DNA from: Diplocloster agilis
GTDB lineage: Bacteria; Bacillota; Clostridia; Lachnospirales; Lachnospiraceae
Direction of reading: 5' to 3'
NCBI RefSeq assembly: GCF_019042275.1
Contig: NZ_JAHQCW010000022.1
Coordinates: 1 to 64,000 of the forward strand
DNA length: 64,000 nt
The translations under genes and the position numbers were made by a program. Positions 29,054 through 38,095 of the stretch are shown here, in pieces (position 1 is the stretch's first letter; every line of letters starts with the position of its first letter). Below the pieces are notes generated by a model. The model did not search any database. It worked only from the letters and a program-made list of their open reading frames with translations, and was not told where the DNA came from.

Positions 29054-30724
29054 ATGAAAACGGATATTCAGATCGCACAGGAAGCCAGTATGGAGCCCAT
29101 TCAGAAGGTGGCGGCCGCGCTGGGAATCGAAGAAGAGGACCTGGAATTTTACGGAAAGTACAAGGCAAAGCTCTCCGATGAACTTTGGGAGAAGGTGAAA
29201 GACCGGCCCGACGGAAAGCTGATCCTGGTAACGGCAATCAATCCCACCCCTGCGGGCGAGGGAAAGACAACCACGACGGTAGGTCTTGGAGAGGCATTCG
29301 GAAGGCTGGGAAAGAAAGCGGTGATCGCTCTTAGAGAGCCCTCATTAGGGCCCTGCTTTGGCATCAAGGGAGGCGCGGCCGGAGGCGGATATGCCCAGGT
29401 AGTGCCGATGGAGGATCTGAACCTTCATTTTACCGGGGATTTCCACGCCATCACTTCCGCCAATAATCTGCTGGCGGCTCTGCTGGACAATCATATTCAG
29501 CAGGGAAATGCGCTGGGAATCGACACCAGGCAGGTGGTCTGGAAACGCTGTCTGGATATGAACGACCGGGTCTTGAGAAACGTGGTCGTGGGACTTGGCA
29601 GCAAGGGAGACGGCGTGGTCCGGGAAGACCATTTCGTCATCACCGTTGCGTCGGAGATCATGGCCGTGCTGTGCCTTTCCAACGACATGGAGGATCTGAA
29701 ACGGCGTCTGGGCCGCATGATCGTCGCTTACACGAGAGAGGGCAAGCCGGTAACGGCGGAGGAACTGCATGCCACCGGGGCTATGGCCGCTCTGTTAAAG
29801 GATGCGCTGAAACCGAATCTGATCCAGACGTTAGAGCATACCCCGGCGCTGGTCCATGGAGGGCCGTTTGCGAATATTGCCCACGGCTGTAACAGTGTGA
29901 GAGCGACCAAGACCGCCCTGAAGCTGGCGGATTATGTCGTTACGGAGGCAGGCTTCGGAGCAGATCTGGGCGCGGAAAAATTCTTTGACATCAAATGCAG
30001 GAAAGCCGGACTTAAGCCGGATGCCGTCGTGCTTGTGGCTACGGTCCGCGCGTTAAAATATAACGGAGGCGTCCCCAAAGACCAGTTAAGCAGCGAAAAC
30101 CTGGAGGCATTGGAAAAAGGGATCGTCAACCTGGAAAAACACATTGAAAATCTTCAGAAATATGGAGTTCCCGTAGTAGTAACCCTGAATTCCTTTATTA
30201 CCGATACAAAAGCGGAAATCTCGTTTGTAGAAAAATTCTGTAAAGACAGAGGCTGTGAATTCGCCATCTCCGAGGTATGGGAAAAAGGAGGAGAGGGCGG
30301 CATCGCCCTTGCGGAAAAGGTTCTGGAAACCCTGTCCACAAAAGAAAGCCGATTTAAGGTGCTCTATGATGACCAGCAGCCTTTGGCGGCAAAGATTGAG
30401 ACCATAGCCAAAGAAATCTACGGCGCCGACGGCGTGGTATTTACCGCCGCGGTGGCAAAAGAACTGAAGCATTTAACGGAGCTGGGCTTTGGAAATCTTC
30501 CGGTCTGTATGGCGAAAACCCAGTACTCCCTGTCGGATGACGCTGCCCTGTTAGGAAGGCCGGAACATTTCACAGTCAATGTGAGAGAGGTATATATATC
30601 AGCGGGGGCCGGTTTTGTGGTAGCGATTACCGGTGCGATCATGACGATGCCGGGGCTGCCGAAGAAACCGGCGGCGGACAGCATAGACGTAGAGGAAAAC
30701 GGTAAGATAACGGGATTATTCTAG
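29054..30724 (+). CDS. fhs: Formate-tetrahydrofolate ligase
   Basis: This enzyme makes 10-formyl-tetrahydrofolate from formate, THF and ATP, an early methyl-branch step of the Wood-Ljungdahl pathway and a source of C1 units. The 556-residue length is canonical. It has the P-loop [15 protein letters not shown] (about 65), [24 protein letters not shown] and the C-terminal [15 protein letters not shown]. The ATG at 29054 has aaggagg upstream; a longer frame from 29012 overlaps ftsK. folD follows after about 20 bp, giving two consecutive folate steps in one operon. Confidence 0.97.
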   Translation: MKTDIQIAQEASMEPIQKVAAALGIEEEDLEFYGKYKAKLSDELWEKVKDRPDGKLILVTAINPTPAGEGKTTTTVGLGEAFGRLGKKAVIALREPSLGPCFGIKGGAAGGGYAQVVPMEDLNLHFTGDFHAITSANNLLAALLDNHIQQGNALGIDTRQVVWKRCLDMNDRVLRNVVVGLGSKGDGVVREDHFVITVASEIMAVLCLSNDMEDLKRRLGRMIVAYTREGKPVTAEELHATGAMAALLKDALKPNLIQTLEHTPALVHGGPFANIAHGCNSVRATKTALKLADYVVTEAGFGADLGAEKFFDIKCRKAGLKPDAVVLVATVRALKYNGGVPKDQLSSENLEALEKGIVNLEKHIENLQKYGVPVVVTLNSFITDTKAEISFVEKFCKDRGCEFAISEVWEKGGEGGIALAEKVLETLSTKESRFKVLYDDQQPLAAKIETIAKEIYGADGVVFTAAVAKELKHLTELGFGNLPVCMAKTQYSLSDDAALLGRPEHFTVNVREVYISAGAGFVVAITGAIMTMPGLPKKPAADSIDVEENGKITGLF

Positions 30725-30745
30725 GAGAAAAAGGAGTGTATGGGA

Positions 30746-31582
30746 ATGGCACGTATTATAGACGGAAAAATGATCTCCCAGCAGATCAAGGATGAGTGTA
30801 AAGAAGAGGTAGCGGTTTTAACGGAGCAGGGAAAGCATATCTGCCTCGCCGTAGTACAGGTGGGCGCCGATCCGGCCTCCTCCATCTATGTGAATAACAA
30901 GAAAAAAGCATGCGCCTATATCGGGATCGAGTCGCTAGCCTACGAACTGCCGGAGGAGACTACACAGGAGGAACTGCTGGCTCTGGTGGAAGAGCTCAAT
31001 GAGCGGGAGGATGTGAACGGAATCCTGGTGCAGCTACCGCTGCCCGCGCACATCGATGAGGATAAAGTGATCCAAACGATCTCGCCTCTAAAAGACGTGG
31101 ATGGCTTTCATCCGGCCAGTGTCGGAGCCATGTGTATCGGCCAGCCAGGCTTTTTGTCCTGTACGCCGGCCGGGATTATCCAGCTTCTGAAGCGCTCCGA
31201 CGTGGAGATCGAAGGCAAGGAGTGCGTGGTGATCGGGCGCAGTAATATTGTCGGTAAGCCCATGGCTTTACTGCTCCTGCGGGAAAATGGAACCGTCACA
31301 GTCTGCCATTCAAGGACCAGGAATTTAAAAGAGGTGGCAAAGCGGGCGGATATCCTGATCGCAGCCATCGGAAAACCCAGAATGATCAATCATGAATATA
31401 TCAAAGAAGGAGCCGTCGTCATAGACGTTGGCATACACAGGGAAAATGGTAAGATGTGCGGAGATGTGGACTTTGATGATGTGGTGGATCATGTCAGCGC
31501 GATTACTCCCGTTCCGGGCGGCGTAGGACCGATGACGATCGCCATGCTGATGCGTAACTGCGTGGAATCAGCGAAAAGATAG
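30746..31582 (+). CDS. folD: Methylenetetrahydrofolate dehydrogenase / methenyltetrahydrofolate cyclohydrolase
   Basis: FolD interconverts 10-formyl-, methenyl- and methylene-THF using NADP(H). The 278-residue protein has the catalytic lysine region (YVNNKKKACAYIGIES), VQLPLPAHIDEDKV, DVDGFHP and the Rossmann motif GRSNIVGKPMALLLL. I chose the ATG at 30746, which gives MARIIDGK and puts aaggag at 9 bp; the ATG at 30740 is too close to that site. It lies directly after fhs, consistent with shared control of C1 flux. Confidence 0.96.
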   Translation: MARIIDGKMISQQIKDECKEEVAVLTEQGKHICLAVVQVGADPASSIYVNNKKKACAYIGIESLAYELPEETTQEELLALVEELNEREDVNGILVQLPLPAHIDEDKVIQTISPLKDVDGFHPASVGAMCIGQPGFLSCTPAGIIQLLKRSDVEIEGKECVVIGRSNIVGKPMALLLLRENGTVTVCHSRTRNLKEVAKRADILIAAIGKPRMINHEYIKEGAVVIDVGIHRENGKMCGDVDFDDVVDHVSAITPVPGGVGPMTIAMLMRNCVESAKR

Positions 31583-31597
31583 AAGGAACAGGCGGTA

Positions 31598-32491
31598 ATG
31601 ACCATGCTTTGTAAAAAATGCGGGGCTAAGCTGAAAGATGGACATGTGTACTGCGAGAAGTGCGGAGAACCGGTACAGATCGTACCGGATTTTAATCCGT
31701 TAGATGAAGCGGTACTGGAAAATGTGGCCGGTATGATGAATCCGGAGGAAAAATCCACCTCAGACCGGAGAACGGTACAGGCGCCGCCTGTACACACCCA
31801 TACAAAGCCACAGGCCGAGAAGCTGACCCTGCGAAGAAAATTATGGATCCTGGGTATTGCGGCGGTCTTACTGATTGCAGGAGGCGGCGTGGGATTTCTC
31901 ACCTACAGGAGTAATTCCTACATCTATCAAATCCAGAAAGCGCAGGAATACAGGGATAAGCAGAACACAGACAGGGCGGTCGTATATCTGGAAAAGGCGG
32001 TGGAATTAAAGCCTGAGGATCCGGCAGCCTATGAAACGCTGGTAGAGATCTATACAGAGCAGCATAAGGATGAAGAGGCTGTCGCAGTGCTTGAGCATAT
32101 GATAGACCAAGAGCTGGCGACGGTGGAAGAGTACGAAGAACTCATTGGGTTTTATAAAAAGGCTGAGCGTATGAGCGACATTCCCGATCTGATACTAAAC
32201 TGTACGGATCAGAATATCAGAAAAGCACTTTCCGACTACACGGTGCCCGCTCCCGACGCCGATCTCGCCCCCGGAATCTATTATAAAAATGTGGAGATCG
32301 AACTGCTGGCGGACATAGGGGAGATCTATTATACCTTTGACGGCTCGCAGCCCACCCATAAGAGCCATCTGTATGTCAGGCCCATCATGCTGCGGGAAGG
32401 AAAAAATATCATCCGGGCGGTGGCGGTCAACGGGGACGGCTATTATAGCCAGGATATAACACTGGAATATGAGATAAAACTGGATCAGTAA
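31598..32491 (+). CDS. Membrane-anchored zinc-ribbon protein with TPR and chitobiase-like C-terminal domain
   Basis: The 297-residue protein starts with a double zinc knuckle (CKKCGAKL and CEKCGEPV), followed by a linker, one hydrophobic segment (about 87-107), TPR-like helices (about 115-210; DRAVVYLEKAVELKPEDPAAYETL) and a C-terminal domain (about 225-295; IYYTFDGSQPTHKSHLY) of the chitobiase/hexosaminidase C-terminal type, often a surface beta-sandwich. The layout suggests a cytoplasmic ribbon and an extracellular sensor or scaffold. No function is known to me. It follows folD by 15 bp, so is probably in the same transcript. Confidence 0.82.
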   Translation: MTMLCKKCGAKLKDGHVYCEKCGEPVQIVPDFNPLDEAVLENVAGMMNPEEKSTSDRRTVQAPPVHTHTKPQAEKLTLRRKLWILGIAAVLLIAGGGVGFLTYRSNSYIYQIQKAQEYRDKQNTDRAVVYLEKAVELKPEDPAAYETLVEIYTEQHKDEEAVAVLEHMIDQELATVEEYEELIGFYKKAERMSDIPDLILNCTDQNIRKALSDYTVPAPDADLAPGIYYKNVEIELLADIGEIYYTFDGSQPTHKSHLYVRPIMLREGKNIIRAVAVNGDGYYSQDITLEYEIKLDQ

Positions 32492-32534
32492 AAGAAGTTC
32501 ATCAAGCATTTCCGGTATACGGTTTACCTGGAAT

Positions 32535-32568
32535 CATATAGAGCGCTATAGCATATAGATCGCTATAG
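32535..32568. repeat. Tandem 17-bp repeat
   Basis: catatagagcgctatag and catatagatcgctatag lie side by side, and each is itself partly palindromic. No function is evident. Confidence 0.6.
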
Positions 32569-32575
32569 AATGAAA

Positions 32576-32608
32576 AAACACGGGCCAAATCATGGCCCGT
32601 ATTTCTAT
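32576..32608 (+). terminator. Terminator after the fhs-folD operon
   Basis: ACGGGCCA pairs with TGGCCCGT around a five-base loop, preceded by an A tract and followed by a weak T-rich tail. Confidence 0.7.
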
Positions 32609-32637
32609 TGGTTTCATAAGCTCTTTAAATAACTATC

Positions 32638-32770
32638 ATAACAGTATTCCACTAATACATGCCCTATGGGCGGATTCGCAGCGTACGCTGCTTAATATTG
32701 TATATTTAACAGTATCCCATGAATACATGCCCTGCGGACAGATTTGCAGCGTTCGCTGTCCAATAATGTA
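32638..32770. repeat. Two-unit diverged tandem repeat of about 66 bp
   Basis: The units start at about 32640 and 32708. Shared words are aacagtat, aatacatgccct and ttYgcagcgtWcgctg. The last contains a small stem (gcagcg / cgctg). The repeat lies just beyond the xpt stop codon. Confidence 0.65.
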
Positions 32771-32782
32771 CAAAATATGTAA

Positions 32783-33358
32783 CTACTCGTGAATAAATTC
32801 GATCAGGTCCACATCCATTTTACCTATTCGGGCCAGGGAATAGACATCCAATCCCTGCTCCTCCAGTTTCTGCCTTCCGGGCTGGAAGGATTTCTCAATC
32901 AGGATGCCGATACCGGCGATCGTAGCATGCGCTTTTCGGATTAAACGAACCGCGCCCGTGGCAGCTTCCCCATTAGCCAGAAAATCGTCCACAATTAGGA
33001 TGTGGTCATTTTCCGATATGTAATTCTTGGCCATGGTAAGCTCGTAATCCACTCCCTTGGTAAAAGAGGTGACTTGTGTCTGCCACACATCTGTTTTCAG
33101 AGTCTTGGAAACCTGTTTTTTCAGGATAACCATGGGAACCCCTAATTCCTGTGCAGCATAGACCGCCGGAGCAATACCGGAACTTTCGATGGTGAATACT
33201 TTGGTAACACCTTGTCCGCGAAAATGATCCGCGATATCCTTTCCCATTTCATACATCAACTGTGGGTCGACCTGATGATTAATAAAGCTGTCCACTTTCA
33301 GTATTGATTCATTTAACGCGTGTCCTTCTGCCAGAATTTTTTCTTCCAGTAATTTCAC
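32783..33358 (-). CDS. xpt: Xanthine phosphoribosyltransferase
   Basis: This enzyme salvages xanthine to XMP using PRPP. The 191-residue protein has the PRPP-binding motif [13 protein letters not shown] (about 120-132) and the Xpt-type [12 protein letters not shown] near the N-terminus. The first reading-frame GTG (33367) overlaps the ribosome binding site agaggtg; the GTG at 33358 is correctly spaced and gives the family start MKLLEEKI. Only about 80 bp separate it from aroE, and no purine riboswitch fold is visible there, unlike many Firmicute xpt genes. Confidence 0.94.
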   Translation of the reverse strand: MKLLEEKILAEGHALNESILKVDSFINHQVDPQLMYEMGKDIADHFRGQGVTKVFTIESSGIAPAVYAAQELGVPMVILKKQVSKTLKTDVWQTQVTSFTKGVDYELTMAKNYISENDHILIVDDFLANGEAATGAVRLIRKAHATIAGIGILIEKSFQPGRQKLEEQGLDVYSLARIGKMDVDLIEFIHE

Positions 33359-33439
33359 GATATTCACCTCTTAATTTTATGTTGTTTCCATCATATCACA
33401 GATTAAATAAAAAAGGAATCCATAAGAATATGATCCGAA

Positions 33440-34306
33440 TCAGGAAAAATATTTCTCCTTAATCAAGGATACCGGCATGTCCTGTCCGGTCCAGATACGG
33501 AAGGCCTCCGCCCCCTGATACAGCAGCATATACAGACCATTAAAGACCTGGCAGCCACGTTCCCGGGCCATCTGCAGCAATCTGGTCTCCCTGGGATTAT
33601 AGATCACATCCGAGACGATCAGATCCGGGCGCAGCATGCCGGAATCCGATATTATGCACCCATCCACATGAGGGCTCATACCCACCGACGTGCCATTCGT
33701 CAGGATCGCGCTCTCGGAGATACTCTTTGCAAGCATCCGGTCATCCGGCAGTTCATACAGCGACACCTGACAGGACGTCTGGGCATTCAGCTTATCGACC
33801 AGATTCTGTGCCCGGGGCCAGAACTGATCCTTGATGCTGAACAGGTCGATCTGCGCCACGCCGTCCAGCGCCGCCTGCACGCAGACTGCGGTGGCTGCGC
33901 CGCCGGCTCCCAGCAGAGTCATTTTTTTTCCAATAATATCATGACCAGCATCTCTTACAGCGCACATATATCCCACGCCGTCCGTATTATGTCCGGTGAG
34001 CACCCCATCCTCATGAACAACCGTATTCACCGCGCCGATCATCTCTGCCGCGGGGGAAAGGCGGTCCGCCAGTTCGCACATCCGGTTCTTATCCGGCATC
34101 GTCAGATTAAAGCCCCTGACATTCAAAACCTTCAGGCCTTCCACGGCGGTTTTCAAATCCTCACAGCCCACATCGAACGCCAGATAAACATAGTCCAGCC
34201 CCAGCTGCGCAAAAGATTCGTTATGCATCATGGGAGAAATACTATGTGCAACCGGACTGCCCAATAAACCGGTTAACCGGGTATGCCCGGTAATCTGTTT
34301 TTCCAT
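33440..34306 (-). CDS. aroE: Shikimate dehydrogenase
   Basis: AroE reduces 3-dehydroshikimate with NADPH in aromatic amino acid synthesis. The 288-residue protein has LGSPVAHSISPMMHNESF (substrate site, about 15), the catalytic lysine/aspartate segment around FNLTMPDKNRM, the NADP Rossmann motif GAGGAATAVCVQAA and a C-terminal NGLYMLLYQGAEAF. MPDKNRM stands where most members have VPHK, as in some other clostridial AroE/YdiB-type proteins, so quinate activity is possible. aaaggag precedes the ATG and a promoter lies 30-60 bp upstream. Confidence 0.92.
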   Translation of the reverse strand: MEKQITGHTRLTGLLGSPVAHSISPMMHNESFAQLGLDYVYLAFDVGCEDLKTAVEGLKVLNVRGFNLTMPDKNRMCELADRLSPAAEMIGAVNTVVHEDGVLTGHNTDGVGYMCAVRDAGHDIIGKKMTLLGAGGAATAVCVQAALDGVAQIDLFSIKDQFWPRAQNLVDKLNAQTSCQVSLYELPDDRMLAKSISESAILTNGTSVGMSPHVDGCIISDSGMLRPDLIVSDVIYNPRETRLLQMARERGCQVFNGLYMLLYQGAEAFRIWTGQDMPVSLIKEKYFS

Positions 34307-34337
34307 GTTTTTCTACTCCTTTTCCAGAATTATATTC

Positions 34338-34366
34338 ATCTTAACCAAATCCCATCTTTATGTCAA
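34338..34366 (-). promoter_or_regulatory. Sigma-A promoter of aroE
   Basis: On the - strand, TTGACA (34366-34361) and TAAGAT (34343-34338) are separated by 17 bp. Confidence 0.65.
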
Positions 34367-34475
34367 TGGGGAGCTGCTAAGGGACGGGCAATCGCTTCGG
34401 CCTGGCTTTTGAACAGGAATATTGGAAGGCGGCGAAAACCGCTGGATACCTGGAACGGCTCTTTCACGGGTTTGG

Positions 34476-34832
34476 ACAGGTCTGCCGCTTAAGGCCGGGG
34501 TGGGGGCGGTATCCGGGGGACGCTTCAAGTGGCCGGGTTCTTTTGTATCTCCCTGGGAGCGCGGAGGGCTTGCGCTGGAATACGCTAAGTGAAATCGAAA
34601 AGCCGGGTTCAGGAACCGAGCCTATTCACCAGGAACACGTGATGCGTTCCCGGTTCAGAGGCTCTTGCCCGTCGGACGTGAAGTCCGCCGTGCATCCTGA
34701 CCCCGGCTTTCCGAATTCACTAAGCGTATTCGCAGCCGCCCTATGCGCTCCCAGGGAGATACAAAAGAACCCGGCCACCCGGAGCCTCCCCGGATACCGC
34801 CCCCACCCCGGCCTTAAGCGTCAGACCTCCCT
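34476..34832. repeat. Family-2 long palindrome, complete copy
   Basis: Arms run about 34476-34640 and 34670-34832; for example cgcttaaggccggggtgggg (34486) faces ccccaccccggccttaagcg (ending 34820). The right arm repeats at positions 1-115 of the window. The ends differ from family 1. A fragment like a family-1 internal segment (atcgcttcggcc) lies just outside at about 34389. No gene is seen between 34307 and 35601. Confidence 0.88.
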
Positions 34833-34849
34833 GCCCCTGCACATTTCTG

Positions 34850-35140
34850 CATACTTTGATATTACCTTAGAAGCATGACCGGTTATTATTAGTAAAAAGG
34901 AAAAGATACAATAAGACATAAAGACGTATGAAACAAAATATGAAAGTATATGAGAAATAAAAAAGAAAAAAGATAAAGCAGATACAGAATAAGATACAGA
35001 AAAACATATATTATACAGCTGGCAGAATAGCCTATAAAACGGCCAACATTTGAGCAAGATATGTATGTATCATTCGTACTTCTTTGATTAAGCTCAGAAT
35101 ATCCGAATCTAAATATCATATAGAGAGATCTATGCCATTA
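34850..35140. other. AT-rich spacer between two palindromes
   Basis: This stretch is rich in A on the + strand. Short frames on the - strand (34821-35119) have phenylalanine/tyrosine/serine-rich low-complexity translations and no ribosome binding site, so I see no gene. Confidence 0.5.
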
Positions 35141-35145
35141 CCAGA

Positions 35146-35471
35146 GTAGGAGAGGACAGGAGCGGGGTTCGGGGCCGGGCGCGGAGGCGGATTGCGGCGG
35201 GGGCGCTCTCTGTCCGGGGTAAAATCGCTTGAGGCCGGGCCTTAGAACAGGTTACGCAGATGGTGGGAGAACCTCGCAGGGCCTGGAACACTGTCCGAGC
35301 CGATTTTTGGCGAGTTTGTTCCGGGCCCTGCTAATAAGAGGTTCTCCCGCCATCGGAGTTACCTGTTCTTAGGCCCGGCCGAAGCGATTTTACCCCGGAC
35401 AGAGAGCGCCCCCGCCGCAATCCGCCTCCGCGCCCGGCCCCGAACCCCGCTCCTGTCCTCCCCGGCCCCTA
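35146..35471. repeat. Family-1 long palindrome, copy D
   Basis: This is the closest relative of copy A. Arms of about 145 bp surround a gagcc...ggcgag apex, the internal ttagaac-ggttacgcag block is shared, and TTGAGGCCGG faces CCGGCCGAAGCG. The ends are gtagg and ccggccccta. The outer stem sequences of A and D are unrelated, yet both pair perfectly. Confidence 0.92.
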
Positions 35472-35497
35472 ATTTCAAATATAAATGCAAATATAAC

Positions 35498-35526
35498 TTG
35501 CAACCGGAGGCATGAAAGGTTATAAT
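35498..35526 (+). promoter_or_regulatory. Sigma-A promoter of ktrB
   Basis: TTGCAA (35498-35503) and TATAAT (35521-35526) are separated by 17 bp and lie about 75 bp before the start codon. Confidence 0.7.
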
Positions 35527-35601
35527 TAGGCTTTGTAAAGTACCGGACCAGAGCATGAGATGTGCAAAATAGAACCGTGTTTCGGTGAGCAGAGGAAGAT
35601 C

Positions 35602-36993
35602 ATGTTAATCAGTTTAAAGAAGTTTATGCAGAGACTCCAAATGAATACAACCAGGACGATAGCGTTCGGATTTTTGTCAGCGATTGTGATAGGAGGAGTT
35701 ATTCTGATGCTGCCGGTTTCCTCGGCAGACGGGACCTGGACAAACCCCATAGACGCCCTGTTTATGTCCACGACGAGTATTTGCGTGACGGGACTGGTCA
35801 CCTTTGTGACGGCCAGCCATTGGAGCATATTCGGTAAGATTATTATCTTGATCTTAATCCAGCTGGGCGGGCTGGGAGTCATCACGATGGTGATGAGTGT
35901 GTTTATTATCGTTGGAAAGCGGATCACCCTCAGGGACCGGATGCTGATTCAGGAGACTTATAACCTGGATACGCTGTCGGGGCTGGTGAAGCTGGTGAAG
36001 AAGATCCTGGCGGGGACGCTGGTGGTGGAACTGGCCGGAGCTGTTTTATATAGTTTTCAGTTTATACCGGAATTTGGGTTTGTAAGGGGCGTGGGCTATT
36101 CGATCTTTCATGCGGTATCCGCATTTTGTAACGCGGGGATTGATTTGATCGGGGAAGCCAGTTTCATCCCTTATATGACGAATCCGTTGATCAATATTAC
36201 GACGATGCTCTTGATTGTGCTCGGAGGCCTGGGATTCATTGTCTGGTGGGATGTGGTCCGGGTATTTAAGGAATCCAGAAAGAAGGACGTAAAAAATTAT
36301 AAACCGTTTCAGAATCTGGCGCTGCACTCCAAGCTGGTTCTGGTGATTACGGGCATTTTGATCGCTTTCGGAACGCTTGTGTATTTTGTGTTGGAATTTA
36401 ATAATCCGGGAACTATAGGAAATTTGAATGTTTTTCAGAAATTCATGGCTTCGATGTTCCAGTCTGTGACGACCAGGACTGCAGGGTTTGCTTCTTTTCC
36501 GCAGGAGAATATGCGGGAAGGTTCCACTTTGGTTACCTTGCTTTTGATGATCGTAGGCGGCTCGCCGGCCGGTACGGCAGGCGGTATGAAAACGACTACT
36601 GTGGGAATGGTAGTATTAACCGTTTTGGCAGTAGTGCGCGGTAAGACGAATACGGAAGTGTTCGAGCGCAAGATTGCCCAGGAAAGTCTTCGGACGGCAC
36701 TGGCGGTGGTGGTGATCAGCATCGGGGTTGTTTTGTCCGCTTCCCTGCTTATTTGTGCTGTGGAGGATATTTCTCTGGTAGATACCCTGTTTGAGGTCGT
36801 ATCCGCGATCGGAACGGTTGGCTTGTCCCGGGGTGTGACCGCGGATTTGTGTATGTTCAGCAAGATTATATTGATTATTACAATGTATATAGGCAGAATC
36901 GGACCGATCACCATGGCAGTTGCTTTTTCTGTCCGCCATTCCAAAAAGGATACGATGCGGGAACTGCCGGAACGTCGGATTATTATTGGATAA
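35602..36993 (+). CDS. ktrB: Potassium uptake transporter, TrkH/KtrB family
   Basis: This is the membrane channel subunit of a Ktr potassium uptake system. The 463-residue protein has four pore repeats with glycine filters: STTSICVTGLVT, SAFCNAGIDL, TTRTAGFASF and SAIGTVGLSRG. The size fits KtrB rather than the larger TrkH. The ATG at 35602 has agaggaag upstream; the longer frame from 35560 has no such site. The regulatory subunit ktrA follows after 18 bp. Confidence 0.95.
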   Translation: MLISLKKFMQRLQMNTTRTIAFGFLSAIVIGGVILMLPVSSADGTWTNPIDALFMSTTSICVTGLVTFVTASHWSIFGKIIILILIQLGGLGVITMVMSVFIIVGKRITLRDRMLIQETYNLDTLSGLVKLVKKILAGTLVVELAGAVLYSFQFIPEFGFVRGVGYSIFHAVSAFCNAGIDLIGEASFIPYMTNPLINITTMLLIVLGGLGFIVWWDVVRVFKESRKKDVKNYKPFQNLALHSKLVLVITGILIAFGTLVYFVLEFNNPGTIGNLNVFQKFMASMFQSVTTRTAGFASFPQENMREGSTLVTLLLMIVGGSPAGTAGGMKTTTVGMVVLTVLAVVRGKTNTEVFERKIAQESLRTALAVVVISIGVVLSASLLICAVEDISLVDTLFEVVSAIGTVGLSRGVTADLCMFSKIILIITMYIGRIGPITMAVAFSVRHSKKDTMRELPERRIIIG

Positions 36994-37011
36994 ATAAAAG
37001 GAGAATTGGTC

Positions 37012-37662
37012 ATGGCCAAGAAAGAGTTTGCAGTATTCGGGTTGGGAGAGTTTGGACGCAGCGTGGCTCTTACGCTGGCAAAGAACGGCTGTCAGGTGCT
37101 TGCGGTGGACTGGAAAGTGGAAAAGGTGCAGGATATCGCGGATTATGTGACGCATGCCTTCCGGGCGGATGTGTCGGATGCGGAGGCTTTGCGCTCTTTG
37201 GGACTTCATAATCTGGATGGTGCGATTATCGCCATCGGTGAAAATCTGGAAGCCAGTATTATGGCGACGATTGTCACAAAGGAATGCGGGGTTCCGTATG
37301 TCCTTGCGAAAGCACACAACGATATTCATGGGATGGTATTGCAGAAAGTGGGCGCGGATAAGGTTATCTTCCCGGAACGCGCCATGGGAGTGCGGACAGC
37401 CCGCAATATTATATCCGGTAATTTTATAGACACGATGGAATTATCCAACTCGTTCAGCATGGTTGAGGTGGTTACGCCCCAGAACTGGATCGGAAAGTCT
37501 TTGCGGCAGCTGGATCTGCGCAGCTTTGGCCTGAATGTAATTGCCAGAAAAGATGGAGAACGGATTATCCCGACTCCCGACCCTGACCGCAGTGCCCAGG
37601 TTGACGATACCTATATTATTCTGGGCGAAAATGAGGCGTTGGAAAAGCTGTACAGTAATTAA
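37012..37662 (+). CDS. ktrA: Potassium uptake regulatory protein, TrkA/KtrA family
   Basis: This cytoplasmic RCK protein forms a ring that gates KtrB in response to nucleotide. The 216-residue protein has an N-terminal Rossmann domain (FAVFGLGEFGRSVALTLAKNG, about 5-25) and a C-terminal RCK_C domain (about 140-216; LRQLDLRSFGLNVIARKDG) that can bind c-di-AMP in relatives. The ATG at 37012 has aaaaggaga upstream; the TTG six bases earlier is unlikely. It forms a two-gene operon with ktrB, closed by a strong terminator. Confidence 0.95.
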   Translation: MAKKEFAVFGLGEFGRSVALTLAKNGCQVLAVDWKVEKVQDIADYVTHAFRADVSDAEALRSLGLHNLDGAIIAIGENLEASIMATIVTKECGVPYVLAKAHNDIHGMVLQKVGADKVIFPERAMGVRTARNIISGNFIDTMELSNSFSMVEVVTPQNWIGKSLRQLDLRSFGLNVIARKDGERIIPTPDPDRSAQVDDTYIILGENEALEKLYSN

Positions 37663-37717
37663 GAGTGAAATAGCATAAAAAATAAGATGAAAATTTAGTA
37701 TGACAATATTCATATGA

Positions 37718-37758
37718 AAACGCCACGAAGTCAGGAACGGCCCTCGTGGCGTTTGTTA
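37718..37758 (+). terminator. Terminator of ktrBA
   Basis: AACGCCACGA (37719-37728) pairs with TCGTGGCGTT (37744-37753), with a T-rich tail. Confidence 0.8.
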
Positions 37759-37815
37759 TGTGATTGAAAGACGATAGGAATGTCCTCCAGTTAATGGGAG
37801 AAAGATTTTTGCAAT

Positions 37816-37956
37816 TCAGATAAATTTGTCGTTCATACGATTTAAAGTTTGATTCAACGTACAGACAGTCTGATACAGATACGTATTATCTGCTTGCAAA
37901 CGGAGGATTTCCTTCTCTTTTTCTTTCAGCGCTTCTTGCAGATCTGTTGTTGACAT
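37816..37956 (-). CDS. Small coiled-coil protein, 46 residues
   Basis: An ATG at 37956 is preceded by a very strong site (ggggagggg, 8 bp away) and opens a 46-codon frame, MSTTDLQEALKEKEKEILRL onward, ending KFI before TGA. The sequence is a clear heptad-type helix (Leu/Ile at a/d positions, many Glu/Lys) without a membrane segment. It lies 140 bp downstream of the CoA-disulfide reductase fusion on the same strand. It could dimerise or act as a small adaptor. No family is recognised; confidence rests on the ribosome binding site and the coiled-coil pattern. Confidence 0.65.
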   Translation of the reverse strand: MSTTDLQEALKEKEKEILRLQADNTYLYQTVCTLNQTLNRMNDKFI

Positions 37957-38095
37957 GATTTCCCCTCCCCGATCATGGTATCAAATTTTACGGTGCAGAT
38001 TTGATTTTAGATAGAAGCGAAGAAAAAGTCAAGCACTTACCCCGTTTTGAAGCATTGAAAATGTCGCATTTTACGACAAAGAAAAGTTCAAATTT

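Noticed and set aside
33358-33440. Purine riboswitch before xpt
   Set aside because: The 80-bp gap to aroE has no three-way junction or conserved loop sequences.
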